Positions 18,207 through 26,862 are shown, numbered from the stretch's first letter. The stretch: DNA of 64,000 bases from Azospirillum rugosum (GCF_017876155.1 NZ_JAGINP010000004.1:248001-312000); one strand, 5' to 3'. Notes: a model not told the origin generated them from the letters alone. Numbers and translations: made by a program.

Positions 18207-18513
18207 CGGCACGAACCTCAGGCGCGGACCAAGGATGAGAGTTATTCTCATTTGCGGTTTACGCCTGCGCCCCCCACCGGCGCAAGGGAGATCCGAGTCT
18301 CTGCGGCCAAAAGGCGCAGTCCAAAGCGGATCGCAATCCGCTTTAGATTCACATGGCCTCATTTGCCGGCTCTCGGCGGATGCCTGTGGCATCCGCCTGC
18401 CGCCAGCGGGAACTTCGTTCCCGCGAGAGGTCAGGCTTCGGCCGCATGTGCGGCCGGGACTGCGGTCGCAGTCCAAAGCGGATCGCAATCCGCTTTAAAA
18501 ATGGCAGAATCGC
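18207..18513. other. Intergenic region dominated by repeat family 2
   Basis: No gene is visible here. The first about 110 bases are the upstream region of the peroxidase gene, including an AT-rich patch near 18235-18260 that may be its promoter. The rest is the repeat element listed separately at 18317-18496. Confidence 0.6.
18317..18496. repeat. AAAGCGGAT-hairpin interspersed repeat, family 2 copy 1
   Basis: Bounded at both ends by AAAGCGGATCGCAATCCGCTTT-type hairpins (18323-18344 and 18475-18496). The interior carries GATTCACATGGCCTCATTTGC and GCTTCGGCCGCATGTGCGGCC. A second, shorter copy with the same end hairpins and inner blocks is at 37541-37652. This copy has an extra about 70-base middle segment. 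Confidence 0.8.
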
Positions 18514-18556
18514 CCAAAAAGAAACGGGCCGCTTCCCCGTCCAGGGAAGCGGCCCG
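18514..18556 (-). terminator. Intrinsic terminator of the small secreted peptide gene
   Basis: CGGGCCGCTTCCC (18525-18537) and GGGAAGCGGCCCG (18544-18556) form a perfect 13-base stem. On the minus strand it is followed by TTTCTTTTT, about 23 bases after the stop of the gene at 18579-18752. Confidence 0.85.
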
Positions 18557-18578
18557 TTCCGGCATGGTGCGGCCGGGA

Positions 18579-18752
18579 TTAACCGCGGGGGCTGCTCGGC
18601 GCCTTGGTGCCGGTGGCGACCGTGTCGCTGGCCGGCTTCTGCGTGCTGGCGCTTGTGCTGTGGTTGGACGAGCACTCCGCCTGGGCGATCCCCGCCGTCA
18701 GGAGAGCGGCGAGACCGAACAGCGCGGCAACCGGCTTGGCTCCATGAGACAT
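18579..18752 (-). CDS. Small secreted Ser/Thr-rich peptide
   Basis: 57 residues. A clear signal peptide (VAALFGLAALLTAGIAQA) leaves a mature segment of about 30 residues rich in Ser, Thr, Ala and Pro with one Cys directly after the cleavage site (AECSS). The ribosome site is an unusually perfect AAGGAGGTGATCC six bases upstream, and a strong terminator follows, so this is a real, well expressed gene. Function unknown. The lone Cys could form a disulphide-linked dimer; the site does not match a lipobox. Confidence 0.7.
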   Translation of the reverse strand: MSHGAKPVAALFGLAALLTAGIAQAECSSNHSTSASTQKPASDTVATGTKAPSSPRG

Positions 18753-18842
18753 TGGATCACCTCCTTTCCGAAATGTTGAACACCGGGAAAGCATGTGTGC
18801 GGTGCGCACCCGGCCTTCAACCGCCTCTACCACAGGAACAGG

Positions 18843-20018
18843 TCACGCTCCGGTCTCCAGAGCCTCGCGCATCACGCCGAACAGCTCCGCCTTGTCCTCG
18901 AAGCCGATGCCCGGCAGGTCCGGCAGGCGGACGCGGCCGTCCTCCACGGCGATGCTGTCGGCGAAGCCGCAGAAGGGCTTGAAGACGTCCGGGTAGGACT
19001 CGTTGCCGCCCAGATGCAGGCCGGCGGCGATGTTCAGCGACATCTGGTGGCCGCCGTGCGGCACGACGCGGCGGCTGGACCAGCCGTTCTCCGCCAGCAT
19101 GTCCAGCGTGCGCAGATACTCCACCAGGCCATAGCTGAGCGCGCAGTCGAACTGCAGCCAGTCGCGGTCCGGACGCATGCCGCCGTGGCGGATCAGGTTG
19201 CGGGCGTCCTGGTGGCTGAACAGGTTCTCGCCGGTCGCCATGGGCTTGTCGTAATGGTTCGCCAGCTCGGCCTGGAGCGCGTAGTCGAGCGGGTCGCCGG
19301 CCTCCTCGTACCAGAACAGGTCGTAGGGCTTCAGCGCCTCGGCGTAGGCGATGGCGGTCTTCAGGTCGAAGCGGCCGTTGGCGTCGACGCAGAGGTTCCG
19401 CCCCTCGCCGACCACCTCCAGCACCGCCTCGATGCGGCGCAGGTCGTCCTCCAGCGAGGTCGCGCCGATCTTCATCTTCACGACCTTGTACCCGCGGTCG
19501 CGGTAGCTGCGCATCTCGGCCTGGAGCGCCTCGACCCCCTTGCCGGGATAGTAGTAGCCGCCGGCCGCGTAGACCCACACCGACTCGTCGGCCACCCCGC
19601 CGCGGTAGCGGTCGGCCAGCAGGCGGTAGAGCGGCTTGCCCGCGATCTTCGCCACGGCGTCCCACACCGCCATGTCGATGGTGCCGACGGCGACGGAGCG
19701 CTCGCCATGGCCGCCCGGCTTCTCGTTGGTCATCAGGCGCGCCCAGATCTTGAAGGGATCCAGGTTGCCGTTGGCCTCGTCGACCAGGCTGTCGGGGGCG
19801 GCCGACATCAGGCGCGGGATGAAGCGTTCGCGCATCAGCCCGCCGGCCCCGTAGCGGCCGTTGGAGTTGAAGCCGTAGCCGATCACCGGCTTGCCGTCGC
19901 GCACCACGTCGGTCACCACCGCGACGACGCTGCACGTCATCTGGCTGAAGTCGATGTAGGCGTTGGCGATGTCGGACTTGATGCCGACGGTCTTCTCCCG
20001 GATCCCCACAATGCGCAT
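18843..20018 (-). CDS. tarD: D(-)-tartrate dehydratase (enolase superfamily)
   Basis: 391 residues, closely resembling Bradyrhizobium D(-)-tartrate dehydratase over the full length (recognised from memory: NAYIDFSQMT, GYGFNSNGRYG, NEKPGGHGERSVAVGTIDMA). It carries the KxK catalytic lysines (K181/K183), metal ligands D212, E239 and E265 and the general acid/base His in PHGGHQ (H321). Reaction: Mg-dependent dehydration of D-tartrate to oxaloacetate. The start at 20018 has AGGAGG upstream. The LysR gene that probably regulates it now lies beyond an AT-rich two-gene insertion. It fits with the C4 sugar-acid operon 6 kb downstream. Confidence 0.88.
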   Translation of the reverse strand: MRIVGIREKTVGIKSDIANAYIDFSQMTCSVVAVVTDVVRDGKPVIGYGFNSNGRYGAGGLMRERFIPRLMSAAPDSLVDEANGNLDPFKIWARLMTNEKPGGHGERSVAVGTIDMAVWDAVAKIAGKPLYRLLADRYRGGVADESVWVYAAGGYYYPGKGVEALQAEMRSYRDRGYKVVKMKIGATSLEDDLRRIEAVLEVVGEGRNLCVDANGRFDLKTAIAYAEALKPYDLFWYEEAGDPLDYALQAELANHYDKPMATGENLFSHQDARNLIRHGGMRPDRDWLQFDCALSYGLVEYLRTLDMLAENGWSSRRVVPHGGHQMSLNIAAGLHLGGNESYPDVFKPFCGFADSIAVEDGRVRLPDLPGIGFEDKAELFGVMREALETGA

Positions 20019-20304
20019 GGCGCGTCCTCCTGCATTCGTGACGGGAACATAGGGATGGACGGCAGCGCCGGGCCAATGCCAGTTTCCGATCGCGTGATGC
20101 AGGATCGGCATAAATGCTCTTTCCCTTGGCATGTCATCTGGAGTTTCTGTTCAGCACAAACATAAACAATCCGAAGAGGGGCTCTAGGAGTGCAGACGTG
20201 GAGAACGGGTTGACTCAACCGCACGCATAGGGTTGCAGAACCCCATTAACAATGCTACAAAGCATGCGCCTTTTGACACCTCCTGCAAGTCATGAGTTAG
20301 AATC

Positions 20305-20715
20305 ATGCCTTATTTGCACAACTATAGACTCTTTATAAGCCATGCGTGGCGGTACAGCGCTGACTACAATCGAATGGAAGAATTTATAAATGGAGCTCCC
20401 AATTTCCTTTGGACAAACTATTCTGTTCCTGTAAGTAAAGCGTTCGAAGGTTTGACAACAATTCAGCTTAAAGAGCAGTTGTGCGCGCAGATACGGCCCG
20501 TCCAGTGCGTGGTGGTTCTTGCGGGAATGTACGTCGCACACAGTGAATGGATTCAGTTTGAAATCGATTTTGCGAAGGAACTTGAAAAGCCTATTTTAGG
20601 AGTTGTGCCTTGGGGCGCAGAGCGAACGCCATATGCCGTTTCAATTGCAGCAGATAAAATGGTCCGATGGAACACGGCATCGATAATTTCAGGAATTCGG
20701 GAAATCACGCCGTGA
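20305..20715 (+). CDS. MTH538/ThsB-type TIR-like protein, probable defence sensor
   Basis: 136 residues, all one TIR-like domain of the MTH538 (PF08937-type) group. It shows the opening YRLFISHAWRYSADYNRM, the central LAGMYVAHSEWIQFEIDFA with the likely catalytic Glu at residue 86, then KPILGVVPWG and a closing KMVRWNTASI. Relatives such as ThsB in Thoeris use this fold to make cyclic-ADP-ribose-type signals on phage infection. The gene is AT-rich with codon use unlike its neighbours, and its stop overlaps the start of a four-TM protein as GTGA, implying a sensor-effector pair. No strong ribosome site is seen upstream; the ATG at 20305 fits the domain edge. Confidence 0.82.
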   Translation: MPYLHNYRLFISHAWRYSADYNRMEEFINGAPNFLWTNYSVPVSKAFEGLTTIQLKEQLCAQIRPVQCVVVLAGMYVAHSEWIQFEIDFAKELEKPILGVVPWGAERTPYAVSIAADKMVRWNTASIISGIREITP

Positions 20716-21593
20716 AAAGTGACACACCGTTTGATTACCCAGCAATTTACATTGCCGCGAGCAAACTATCCGATTCGTCACAGAAAACATATTTACTCCT
20801 CCTTCGGATGGAATATGGCCTTCTTATACTTGCGTCCATCTTGTCCCTTGATCTTGATAACAGCAGGCTTTATTATGCACACTCAGCGTTTATATTCATA
20901 ATATCTCTTGCTGTTCTGCTGTATAGATCAAAGACGAAGCCTGAACAATTCTGGTACAAAGGTAGGGCGCTTGCGGAATCGATCAAAACATCAACCTGGA
21001 GATATTGTATGCGAGCGGCGCCTTTCGAAGGCGCCGCTGACCATAGGCTTGCAAAGGCCGAGTTTCGGAATTTATTAAAAAGTGTTCTTGAGGCAAATCG
21101 CCATATTGGAGAGCGCATACCGCCGGATTCAGCTGCAAATGATCAAATCACTACAAGCATGGACACTGTGCGCGGGCTTGATTTAGAGGAGAGAAAAAAC
21201 TTATACGAGGTCAATAGAATACGCGAGCAGCGTCTATGGTATCAGACAAAAGCTGCCTATAACAAAAAGAGGGAAAGCCAATGGGTTGCTTTGTGTGTTT
21301 TTATTTATTTTATGGCTATATTATTTACACTGATGCGGATAACTTATCCAGAATGGAAATTATGGCCAAATGACACCTTGATTGTTATCGCTTCCTCTAT
21401 TGTTGGCTGGGTTCAAATAAAGAAATTCAATGAACTTTCTTCTGCATATACACTCACGGCTCATGAGATTGGAATACTCCAGGGAAAAATATCGGAAGTC
21501 GATAGCGAAAGCTCGTTTTCCGAGTTCGTCAACGAAGCAGAATTAGCATTTTCGCGCGAACACACACAATGGGTTGCCCGCCAGAATCTATGA
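20712..21593 (+). CDS. SLATT/DUF4231-like four-TM membrane protein, probable effector
   Basis: 293 residues from the GTG overlapping the TIR stop; an ATG at 20667 would add 15 residues. Two closely spaced helices (about 27-45 and 54-71) precede a FWYKGRALAESIKTSTWRY motif typical of SLATT/DUF4231 proteins. A charged linker follows, then two more helices (about 199-217 and 230-246) and a C-terminal EIGILQGKI...AFSREHTQWVARQ helix also typical of the family. SLATT proteins are predicted pore-forming effectors tied to nucleotide-signal systems, so it may permeabilise the membrane when the TIR protein makes its signal (inference). Strongly AT-rich, unlike flanking genes: probably acquired by transfer. 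Confidence 0.78.
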   Translation: MKSDTPFDYPAIYIAASKLSDSSQKTYLLLLRMEYGLLILASILSLDLDNSRLYYAHSAFIFIISLAVLLYRSKTKPEQFWYKGRALAESIKTSTWRYCMRAAPFEGAADHRLAKAEFRNLLKSVLEANRHIGERIPPDSAANDQITTSMDTVRGLDLEERKNLYEVNRIREQRLWYQTKAAYNKKRESQWVALCVFIYFMAILFTLMRITYPEWKLWPNDTLIVIASSIVGWVQIKKFNELSSAYTLTAHEIGILQGKISEVDSESSFSEFVNEAELAFSREHTQWVARQNL

Positions 21594-21693
21594 ACGCGGA
21601 ATCGTCTAACACTCCAGGATCAGTATTATCAGTTCCTATGCTTGATTTTCTCATTTTCCAACCTCGCACATCAAGCCTTTTTGGAACACAGGT

Positions 21694-22632
21694 ATGGAAC
21701 TGAACTGGCTGGAGGATTTCCTGGCGCTGGCGGAGTGCGGGAACTTCTCGCGCGCGGCGGAGGGGCGCCACCTGACGCAGCCGGCCTTCAGCCGGCGCAT
21801 CCGCGCGCTGGAGGACTGGGTCGGCACGCCGCTGTTCGACCGCACGACGCAGCCCGTCGGCCTGACCGAGGCCGGGCGGCGCTTCCGCCCCTTCGCGGAC
21901 GAGACGGTGCGGCGCCTGCTCCAGGGGCGGGACGAGGCGCGGCTGGCGGGGGAGGTCGCGGCCTCCTCCCTGCGCTTCGCCGCGACCCACGCGCTGTCGC
22001 TGACCTTCTTTCCCGCCTGGCTGCGCGCGCTGGAGGGCCGGGCCCACGTCCAAGCCGACTCCGCGGCGCGGCTGGGCGCCATCCACCTCGTCTCCGACAG
22101 CATGCAGGCCTGCGAGCAGGTGATGCTGCAAGGCCAAGCGCAGTTCCTGCTGTGCCACCACCACGCGGCCGCCCCGTCCCGGCTGGACACCGCCGCCTTC
22201 CGCTCCGCCCGCGTAGGGGAGGACGTGCTGGTGCCGGTGACCGCCCCGCGCGCGGACGGCCAGCCTTTGCACAGCCTGGCGGCAGGCCCCCTGCCCCACC
22301 TTGCCTACAGCCCGGAATCCGGCATGGGCCGCATCGTCCGCGCTGCGCAGGGAGCTTTCCCCGTGCCGTTGCGGCTGGAAACGGTGTTCACCTCGCATCT
22401 GGCGGCGGTGCTGCGCACCCTGGCGCGGGACGGGCGCGGGGTGGCGTGGCTGCCGGAAAGCCTGATCGCCGACGACCTGTCGCGGGGCCTGCTGGTGCGG
22501 GCGGGCGACGGCGCCTGGGACATCGCGGTGGAGGTGCGGCTGTTCCGCCCCCGCGCGCGCCAGAGCCCGGCGGCGGAGGCGTTCTGGGCGCTCGCCTCGG
22601 CGCCGGATCACGGACGGGGGGTGGAGGAATGA
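21694..22632 (+). CDS. LysR-family transcriptional regulator
   Basis: 312 residues: N-terminal winged helix-turn-helix (MELNWLEDFLALAECGNFSRAAE, TQPAFSRRIRALEDWVG) and a C-terminal periplasmic-binding-like effector domain. Probably once divergent from tarD, now separated from it by the AT-rich TIR/SLATT island. Coupled to the following GST gene by an ATGA overlap. Effector unknown; a role in tartrate or related acid catabolism is inferred from position only. Confidence 0.88.
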   Translation: MELNWLEDFLALAECGNFSRAAEGRHLTQPAFSRRIRALEDWVGTPLFDRTTQPVGLTEAGRRFRPFADETVRRLLQGRDEARLAGEVAASSLRFAATHALSLTFFPAWLRALEGRAHVQADSAARLGAIHLVSDSMQACEQVMLQGQAQFLLCHHHAAAPSRLDTAAFRSARVGEDVLVPVTAPRADGQPLHSLAAGPLPHLAYSPESGMGRIVRAAQGAFPVPLRLETVFTSHLAAVLRTLARDGRGVAWLPESLIADDLSRGLLVRAGDGAWDIAVEVRLFRPRARQSPAAEAFWALASAPDHGRGVEE

Positions 22633-23267
22633 CGGACGGCTACAGGCTGTATGGGGTGCCCGGCTGGGGTTCGGTGCTGGTGGAGGCCATGCTGGCCTGC
22701 TGCGGCGTGCCGGTCGCGTTCGAGGATGTGGAGGGCTTCGACCGGGACGGCCCGGCGCGCGAGCGGCTGCGCGCGGTGAACCCGCTGGCCCAGGTGCCGG
22801 CGCTGGTCCTGCCCGACGGCACCGTGATGACGGAAAGCGCGGCGATCGCGCTTCTGCTGGCCGAGCGCCACCCGGAATCGGGCTTGGCGCCCCCACCCGA
22901 TGCGGCGGAGCGTCCGGACTTCCTGCGCTGGCTGGTGTGGATGGTGGCGAATGTCTACCCGACCTTCACCTACGGCGACTATCCGGAGCGCTGGGCGCCC
23001 GGTGCGCCGGACGATCTGGGCGCGTCCACGCTGGAGCACCGCAAGCGGCTGTGGCGCCAGTTCGAGGAGACGGCCGTCAAAGGGCCATGGGTGCTGGGGG
23101 AGCGTTTTTCCGCCCTGGACATCTATGCCGGGGCGATGGTCCGCTGGCGGCCGCGCCGCGCCTGGTTCCGGGAACACTGCCCGAAGATGGCGGCGGTGGC
23201 GGACCGCGTCGACAGCCTGCCGGCGCTGGCGCCGGTCTGGCGGCGGAACTTTCCGCCGGAAACCTGA
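22629..23267 (+). CDS. Glutathione S-transferase family protein
   Basis: 212 residues with a thioredoxin-fold N-terminal domain (YRLYGVPGWGSVLVEAMLACCGVP, conserved cis-Pro in AQVPALVLPDG, TESAAIALLLAE) and an all-helical C-terminal domain (VLGERFSALDIYAGAMV). Predicted cytoplasmic glutathione-dependent enzyme of unknown substrate. Its ATG overlaps the LysR stop (ATGA), so the two are co-translated. Confidence 0.88.
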   Translation: MTDGYRLYGVPGWGSVLVEAMLACCGVPVAFEDVEGFDRDGPARERLRAVNPLAQVPALVLPDGTVMTESAAIALLLAERHPESGLAPPPDAAERPDFLRWLVWMVANVYPTFTYGDYPERWAPGAPDDLGASTLEHRKRLWRQFEETAVKGPWVLGERFSALDIYAGAMVRWRPRRAWFREHCPKMAAVADRVDSLPALAPVWRRNFPPET

Positions 23268-23333
23268 AAGCAGACGGCGGGGGGCGGCGGTGAAGTCTTC
23301 AGGGAACCGCCCCCGCTGCGTGCCGCGCCGCGA

Positions 23334-23471
23334 TCACTTCTCGGTCAGGGCGCGGTAGACCAGATACACCGGCGTGGCCTTGAACCAGGACACCACGAAC
23401 TCGCGGATGATCTGCGCGTGGGAGGGCTGGGTCAGGACGGAACGGGCGTTGGTGAAGGTCGAGCTGTTCAT
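23334..23471 (-). CDS. Short unknown protein, DUF1127-like in size
   Basis: 45 residues (MNSSTFTNARSVL..., ending LVYRALTEK). A GGAGA site lies 6 bases upstream of the ATG at 23471. The upstream region is AT-rich with an in-frame extension to 23543 that I do not favour. No signal peptide or motif is recognised; the basic, aromatic C-terminal helix recalls small DUF1127-type stress proteins, but the match is not firm. Confidence 0.45.
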   Translation of the reverse strand: MNSSTFTNARSVLTQPSHAQIIREFVVSWFKATPVYLVYRALTEK

Positions 23472-23697
23472 GGCAATCTCCATCGTTCTCGATGAGCAGA
23501 CTATACACTGGTATACCAAATACCCTATGCGCTGATTTTGCATGGCAACACGTCAAAAATGCAATTCTATCAACGCGTTGTCAACAAAACTTTCTGCAAC
23601 GCCCACGGTTCGTTTGGCCAACCGTTATAGGACTTAACCGCCCGCGCGCCATGGACAAGGCCTAGCCAAGGAACCGCCGCGTCCCCACCTGTTGCCC

Positions 23698-24696
23698 ATG
23701 CCGCGCGACGACTCCCAAGCCCGCTTTCCCGCCGTACCCTCCGACCATTGGGACGGCAACCGATTCTTCAATCCACACGCGGACACGGACAAAGGCCTGC
23801 GCGACCTCTGGCGGCTCTACCGGACGTCCTGGCAGCGCTGGCCGGCGCTGCCGCCGGTGGAGCCGCGCGTCCCGCCCGCGGCACCGCCGGCGCGGGGCGA
23901 GGTGGCGGTCACCTTCGTCGGGCACGTCACCTTCCTGATCCAGGTCGGAGGCGCCGCCTTCCTGACCGACCCCGTCTTCTCCGACCGGGCGGGGCCGTTC
24001 GGCCGGCTGGGACCGAAGCGCGCCCGCGCGCCGGGGGTGCGCATGGCGGACCTGCCGCCGATCGACTCCGTGCTGCTGAGCCACAACCACTACGACCACA
24101 TGGACCTGCCGAGCCTGCGCCGGCTGGCGCGGCGCCACGGCGCCGTCCAGGCGTTGACCGGGATCGGCAACGGGCCGCCGCTGCGCCGGGCCGGCTTCGA
24201 GGCGGTGGCGGAGATGGACTGGTGGGACGGCATCGACGGGCCGGAGGGCACGCGCATCACCTTCGTGCCCGCCCAGCACTGGTCGGCGCGCGGGCGGTTC
24301 GACCGCCGCCGGACCCTGTGGGGCGGCTTCGTGATCGAGGCGCCGGACGTCACCGTCTATTTCGCCGGCGACACCGGCTATTGCCCCCATTTCCGCGAGA
24401 TCGCCGCGCGGTTCGGTCCCATCGACGTGGCGCTGCTGCCCATCGGCGCCTATGAGCCGCGCTGGTTCATGGCGGCCCAGCATATGGACCCGGCCGAAGC
24501 CGTGCGGGCGCATGGGGAGCTTGGCGCGCGGCAGAGCGTCGCCATGCATTTCGGCACCTTCCAGCTGACGCCGGAAGCCTTCGACGCCCCCGCCCGGGAG
24601 CTGGACCAAGCCCTCGCCGAGCAATCCGTAGAGTCTAACCGCTTCGTCGTACCGACGGTCGGTGAGACCTTGCGCTTTCGCCCCCGCTATATCTAG
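23698..24696 (+). CDS. MBL-fold metallohydrolase, UlaG/NAPE-PLD-like
   Basis: 332 residues from the ATG at 23698 (a TTG at 23692 would add two residues). The metallo-beta-lactamase motif appears as SHNHYDHMD, preceded by TFVGHVTFLIQ and LTDPVFSDR; later FAGDTGYCPHF and AMHFGTF supply remaining metal ligands. This matches the L-ascorbate-6-phosphate lactonase/NAPE-phospholipase-D-like branch. Probably a cytosolic hydrolase of a phosphoester or lactone; the substrate is not determinable. Confidence 0.85.
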   Translation: MPRDDSQARFPAVPSDHWDGNRFFNPHADTDKGLRDLWRLYRTSWQRWPALPPVEPRVPPAAPPARGEVAVTFVGHVTFLIQVGGAAFLTDPVFSDRAGPFGRLGPKRARAPGVRMADLPPIDSVLLSHNHYDHMDLPSLRRLARRHGAVQALTGIGNGPPLRRAGFEAVAEMDWWDGIDGPEGTRITFVPAQHWSARGRFDRRRTLWGGFVIEAPDVTVYFAGDTGYCPHFREIAARFGPIDVALLPIGAYEPRWFMAAQHMDPAEAVRAHGELGARQSVAMHFGTFQLTPEAFDAPARELDQALAEQSVESNRFVVPTVGETLRFRPRYI

Positions 24697-24810
24697 GGGA
24701 GAGTCACGATCGGCTCCCGACATATGGCGCAAGCGTCATTGTTGGGACCATCGCGCCGGGGTAATGCAGGAGGTGTAAGGACACACCACCATCGGCGGGA
24801 CCCGGCGGAA

Positions 24811-25017
24811 ATGCAGTTGGAAATCAATGCCTTTGTCAGTTCGCTCGGCAGCGACTCGGACTGGGACCCAAACGCCCTCGACCAGGTGAGGGAGACGGTG
24901 CGCTCCCTGGCGGAGAACCTGGCCGCGCTGAACCTCGGCATCATCCTGGAAGTGCGGGACGTCCAGCGGTCGCAGACCGTCGCACGGATCATCCACGCCG
25001 ACGCCCTGATCCGCTGA
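24811..25017 (+). CDS. Short conserved-looking hypothetical protein
   Basis: 68 residues from the ATG at 24811; an ATG at 24724 would add 29 residues, but those are basic and His-rich with no ribosome site before them. Amphipathic helical text (LDQVRETVRSLAENLAALNLGI) followed by a short strand. Function not recognised. Convergent with the next gene. Confidence 0.45.
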   Translation: MQLEINAFVSSLGSDSDWDPNALDQVRETVRSLAENLAALNLGIILEVRDVQRSQTVARIIHADALIR

Positions 25018-25028
25018 CGCGGTTCCGG

Positions 25029-25607
25029 TCACTTCCGCATGGGCCACGCCCGCCGGGCCAGGCGGGCGTCCAGATCCTCGGCCTCCACCGTCGGTTCGCC
25101 CTGGCTGCGCAGGACGAAGCTGAAGGTGTCCATGACACGGTCGAGCACGATTTCCTGGTCGTCCGGGCGGCGGCTGACCGACACCACGGCGTAGCCCGCC
25201 GCCCGCGCCACGGACGCCTCCCCACGGACGCCGCGCACGCCCCAGCCGGCCAGCGCCGCCTTGCAGCGGAACAGCTCCACCGACAGGCCGGCCCCGCCGG
25301 TCGCCCCCTTCACCACATAGCCCGCGGCGACGGCCAGGGGGGCCAGCAGCCCGTCCCAGTCCAGGCAATCCTCCCGCGACACCCACATCCCGCCCACCGA
25401 ACAGGGAGCGGCGCCGATCGCCTCGCCCAGCCCGGCGCGGAAGGCGCGCAGGCCCTCCACCGCGTCCTGCGCCGGCATCGGCTCGGTCCGCACCCCCTCG
25501 GGCATCAGAAGCAGACGCCCGGCCCATTCGGTGGAGGGGGGAAGCTGCTCGGTAAGGCGGGCCATCAGGGCCTCGCGGGCGGCGGCGAACGGGACAACCT
25601 TGGACAT
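25029..25607 (-). CDS. Hypothetical protein
   Basis: 192 residues from an ATG at 25607. Codon positions are GC-rich as in neighbouring genes, supporting a real CDS. No signal peptide or membrane helix is seen. The mid-section (GAAPCSVGGMWVSREDCLDWDGLLA) holds three Cys or Trp clusters; no family is recognised. Confidence 0.6.
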   Translation of the reverse strand: MSKVVPFAAAREALMARLTEQLPPSTEWAGRLLLMPEGVRTEPMPAQDAVEGLRAFRAGLGEAIGAAPCSVGGMWVSREDCLDWDGLLAPLAVAAGYVVKGATGGAGLSVELFRCKAALAGWGVRGVRGEASVARAAGYAVVSVSRRPDDQEIVLDRVMDTFSFVLRSQGEPTVEAEDLDARLARRAWPMRK

Positions 25608-25765
25608 GCGGGCTAGGACCAACGGAGGAGGAACACCGGTCGCGGAAGGAAGCGAAAGCCGGCCCGCCTGTCAACCATCGGGCGAGCCGTGGGCGTTCTT
25701 GTCACGGGATTCCCGGCCCCATCCCGCCCCCTGGAAAAAAGTTGGAAGGCCCTGTTCGATTTCCC

Positions 25766-25794
25766 TTGCCAGGGTCCCGGATCAGCTTTATAAG
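25766..25794 (+). promoter_or_regulatory. Promoter of the tRNA-Asn/tRNA-Asp unit
   Basis: TTGCCA (25766-25771), a 17-base spacer and TATAAG (25789-25794), then a GC-rich discriminator (GCCGGCC) just before tRNA-Asn. A GC-rich discriminator is typical of stringently controlled stable-RNA promoters. Confidence 0.6.
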
Positions 25795-25805
25795 CCGGCC
25801 TCCGT

Positions 25806-25881
25806 TCCGGATTAGCTCAGTCGGTAGAGCAGCGGACTGTTAATCCGCGTGTCGCTGGTTCGAGTCCAGCATCCGGAGCCA
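25806..25881 (+). tRNA. tRNA-Asn (GTT)
   Basis: Cloverleaf with acceptor TCCGGAT / ATCCGGA, anticodon loop ACTGTTAAT giving GTT, T-arm GGTTCGAGTCC and encoded CCA. Four bases before tRNA-Asp. Confidence 0.95.
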
Positions 25882-25885
25882 TTAT

Positions 25886-25962
<77 letters not shown>

Positions 25963-26073
25963 CTCTCTCTTTTCCTGCCGTCAGGCTTGACGGCGCCCCG
26001 AGCGGGCGTCGACACTGCCGGACAATCAGCGGACCCAACAATCGGTCCGCGACCACGGGGAGGAGAGAGGGCC

Positions 26074-26862
26074 ATGGCGCGCCTTGCCGCCAATCTCACC
26101 ATGATGTTCAACGAGGTCCCGTTCCTCGACCGCTTCCAGGCGGCCGCCGACGCCGGTTTCCGCGCGGTGGAGTTCCTGTTCCCCTATGACTTCCCAGAGG
26201 CTGAGGTCGCCCGCCGCAAGGCGGACAGCGGCGTCTCGGTCGCCCTGTTCAACATGCCCCCCGGCGACTGGGCGGCGGGGGAGCGCGGCCTCGCCTGCCT
26301 CCCCGACCGGGAGACCGACTTCGTCGAATCGGTCGAGCGCGCGCTGATCTACGCCGCGGCCCTGGACTGCCCCACCCTGCACATGATGGCCGGCATCCCG
26401 CCCGCCGGGATGAGCCGCGAGGACGCGCTGGCGCTCTATGCGGAGCGGCTGCGCCACGCCGCCCACCGCGCCGCCGACCACGACCGCACCATCGTGATCG
26501 AGCCGTTGAACGACCGCGACATGCCCGGCTACCTGCTGCGCACGACGACGGAAGCCGTCCAGGTGATCGAGGCGGTGGACCGCCCCAACCTGAAGCTCCA
26601 GTTCGACCTCTACCACGCGCAGATCATGGAGGGCGACCTGACCATGCGGCTGCGCCGGCTCGCCCCCGTGATCGGCCATGTGCAGATCGCCGGCGTCCCC
26701 GACCGGCACGAGCCGGACACCGGCGAGTGCGACCCGCACCACCTGCTGCGCGTGCTGGACGAGATCGGCTACGCCGGCTGGGTCGGGTGCGAATACCGGC
26801 CGAAGGCGGGAACCGTCGCCGGCCTCGGCTGGGCCAAGCGCTATCTGGACGCCGCGCGATGA
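26074..26862 (+). CDS. otnI: Hydroxypyruvate-isomerase-like 2-oxo-tetronate isomerase OtnI
   Basis: 262 residues, a TIM barrel of the Hyi/OtnI family: NLTMMFNEVPFLDRF at the start, EPLNDRDMPGY with the metal Glu, QFDLYHAQI, HVQIAGVPDRHEPD and CEYRPKAGT near the end. In the acid-sugar pathway it interconverts 2-oxo- and 3-oxo-tetronate. The ATG at 26074 follows GGAGAGAGG. First gene of an eight-gene run; overlaps otnK by ATGA. Confidence 0.87.
   Translation: MARLAANLTMMFNEVPFLDRFQAAADAGFRAVEFLFPYDFPEAEVARRKADSGVSVALFNMPPGDWAAGERGLACLPDRETDFVESVERALIYAAALDCPTLHMMAGIPPAGMSREDALALYAERLRHAAHRAADHDRTIVIEPLNDRDMPGYLLRTTTEAVQVIEAVDRPNLKLQFDLYHAQIMEGDLTMRLRRLAPVIGHVQIAGVPDRHEPDTGECDPHHLLRVLDEIGYAGWVGCEYRPKAGTVAGLGWAKRYLDAAR

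Noticed and set aside
20273-20303. TTGACA...TAGAAT promoter-like pair before the TIR gene
   Set aside because: Spacer is 19 bases and the -10 box ends one base before the ATG at 20305, so transcripts would start inside the gene; the real promoter is probably further upstream.
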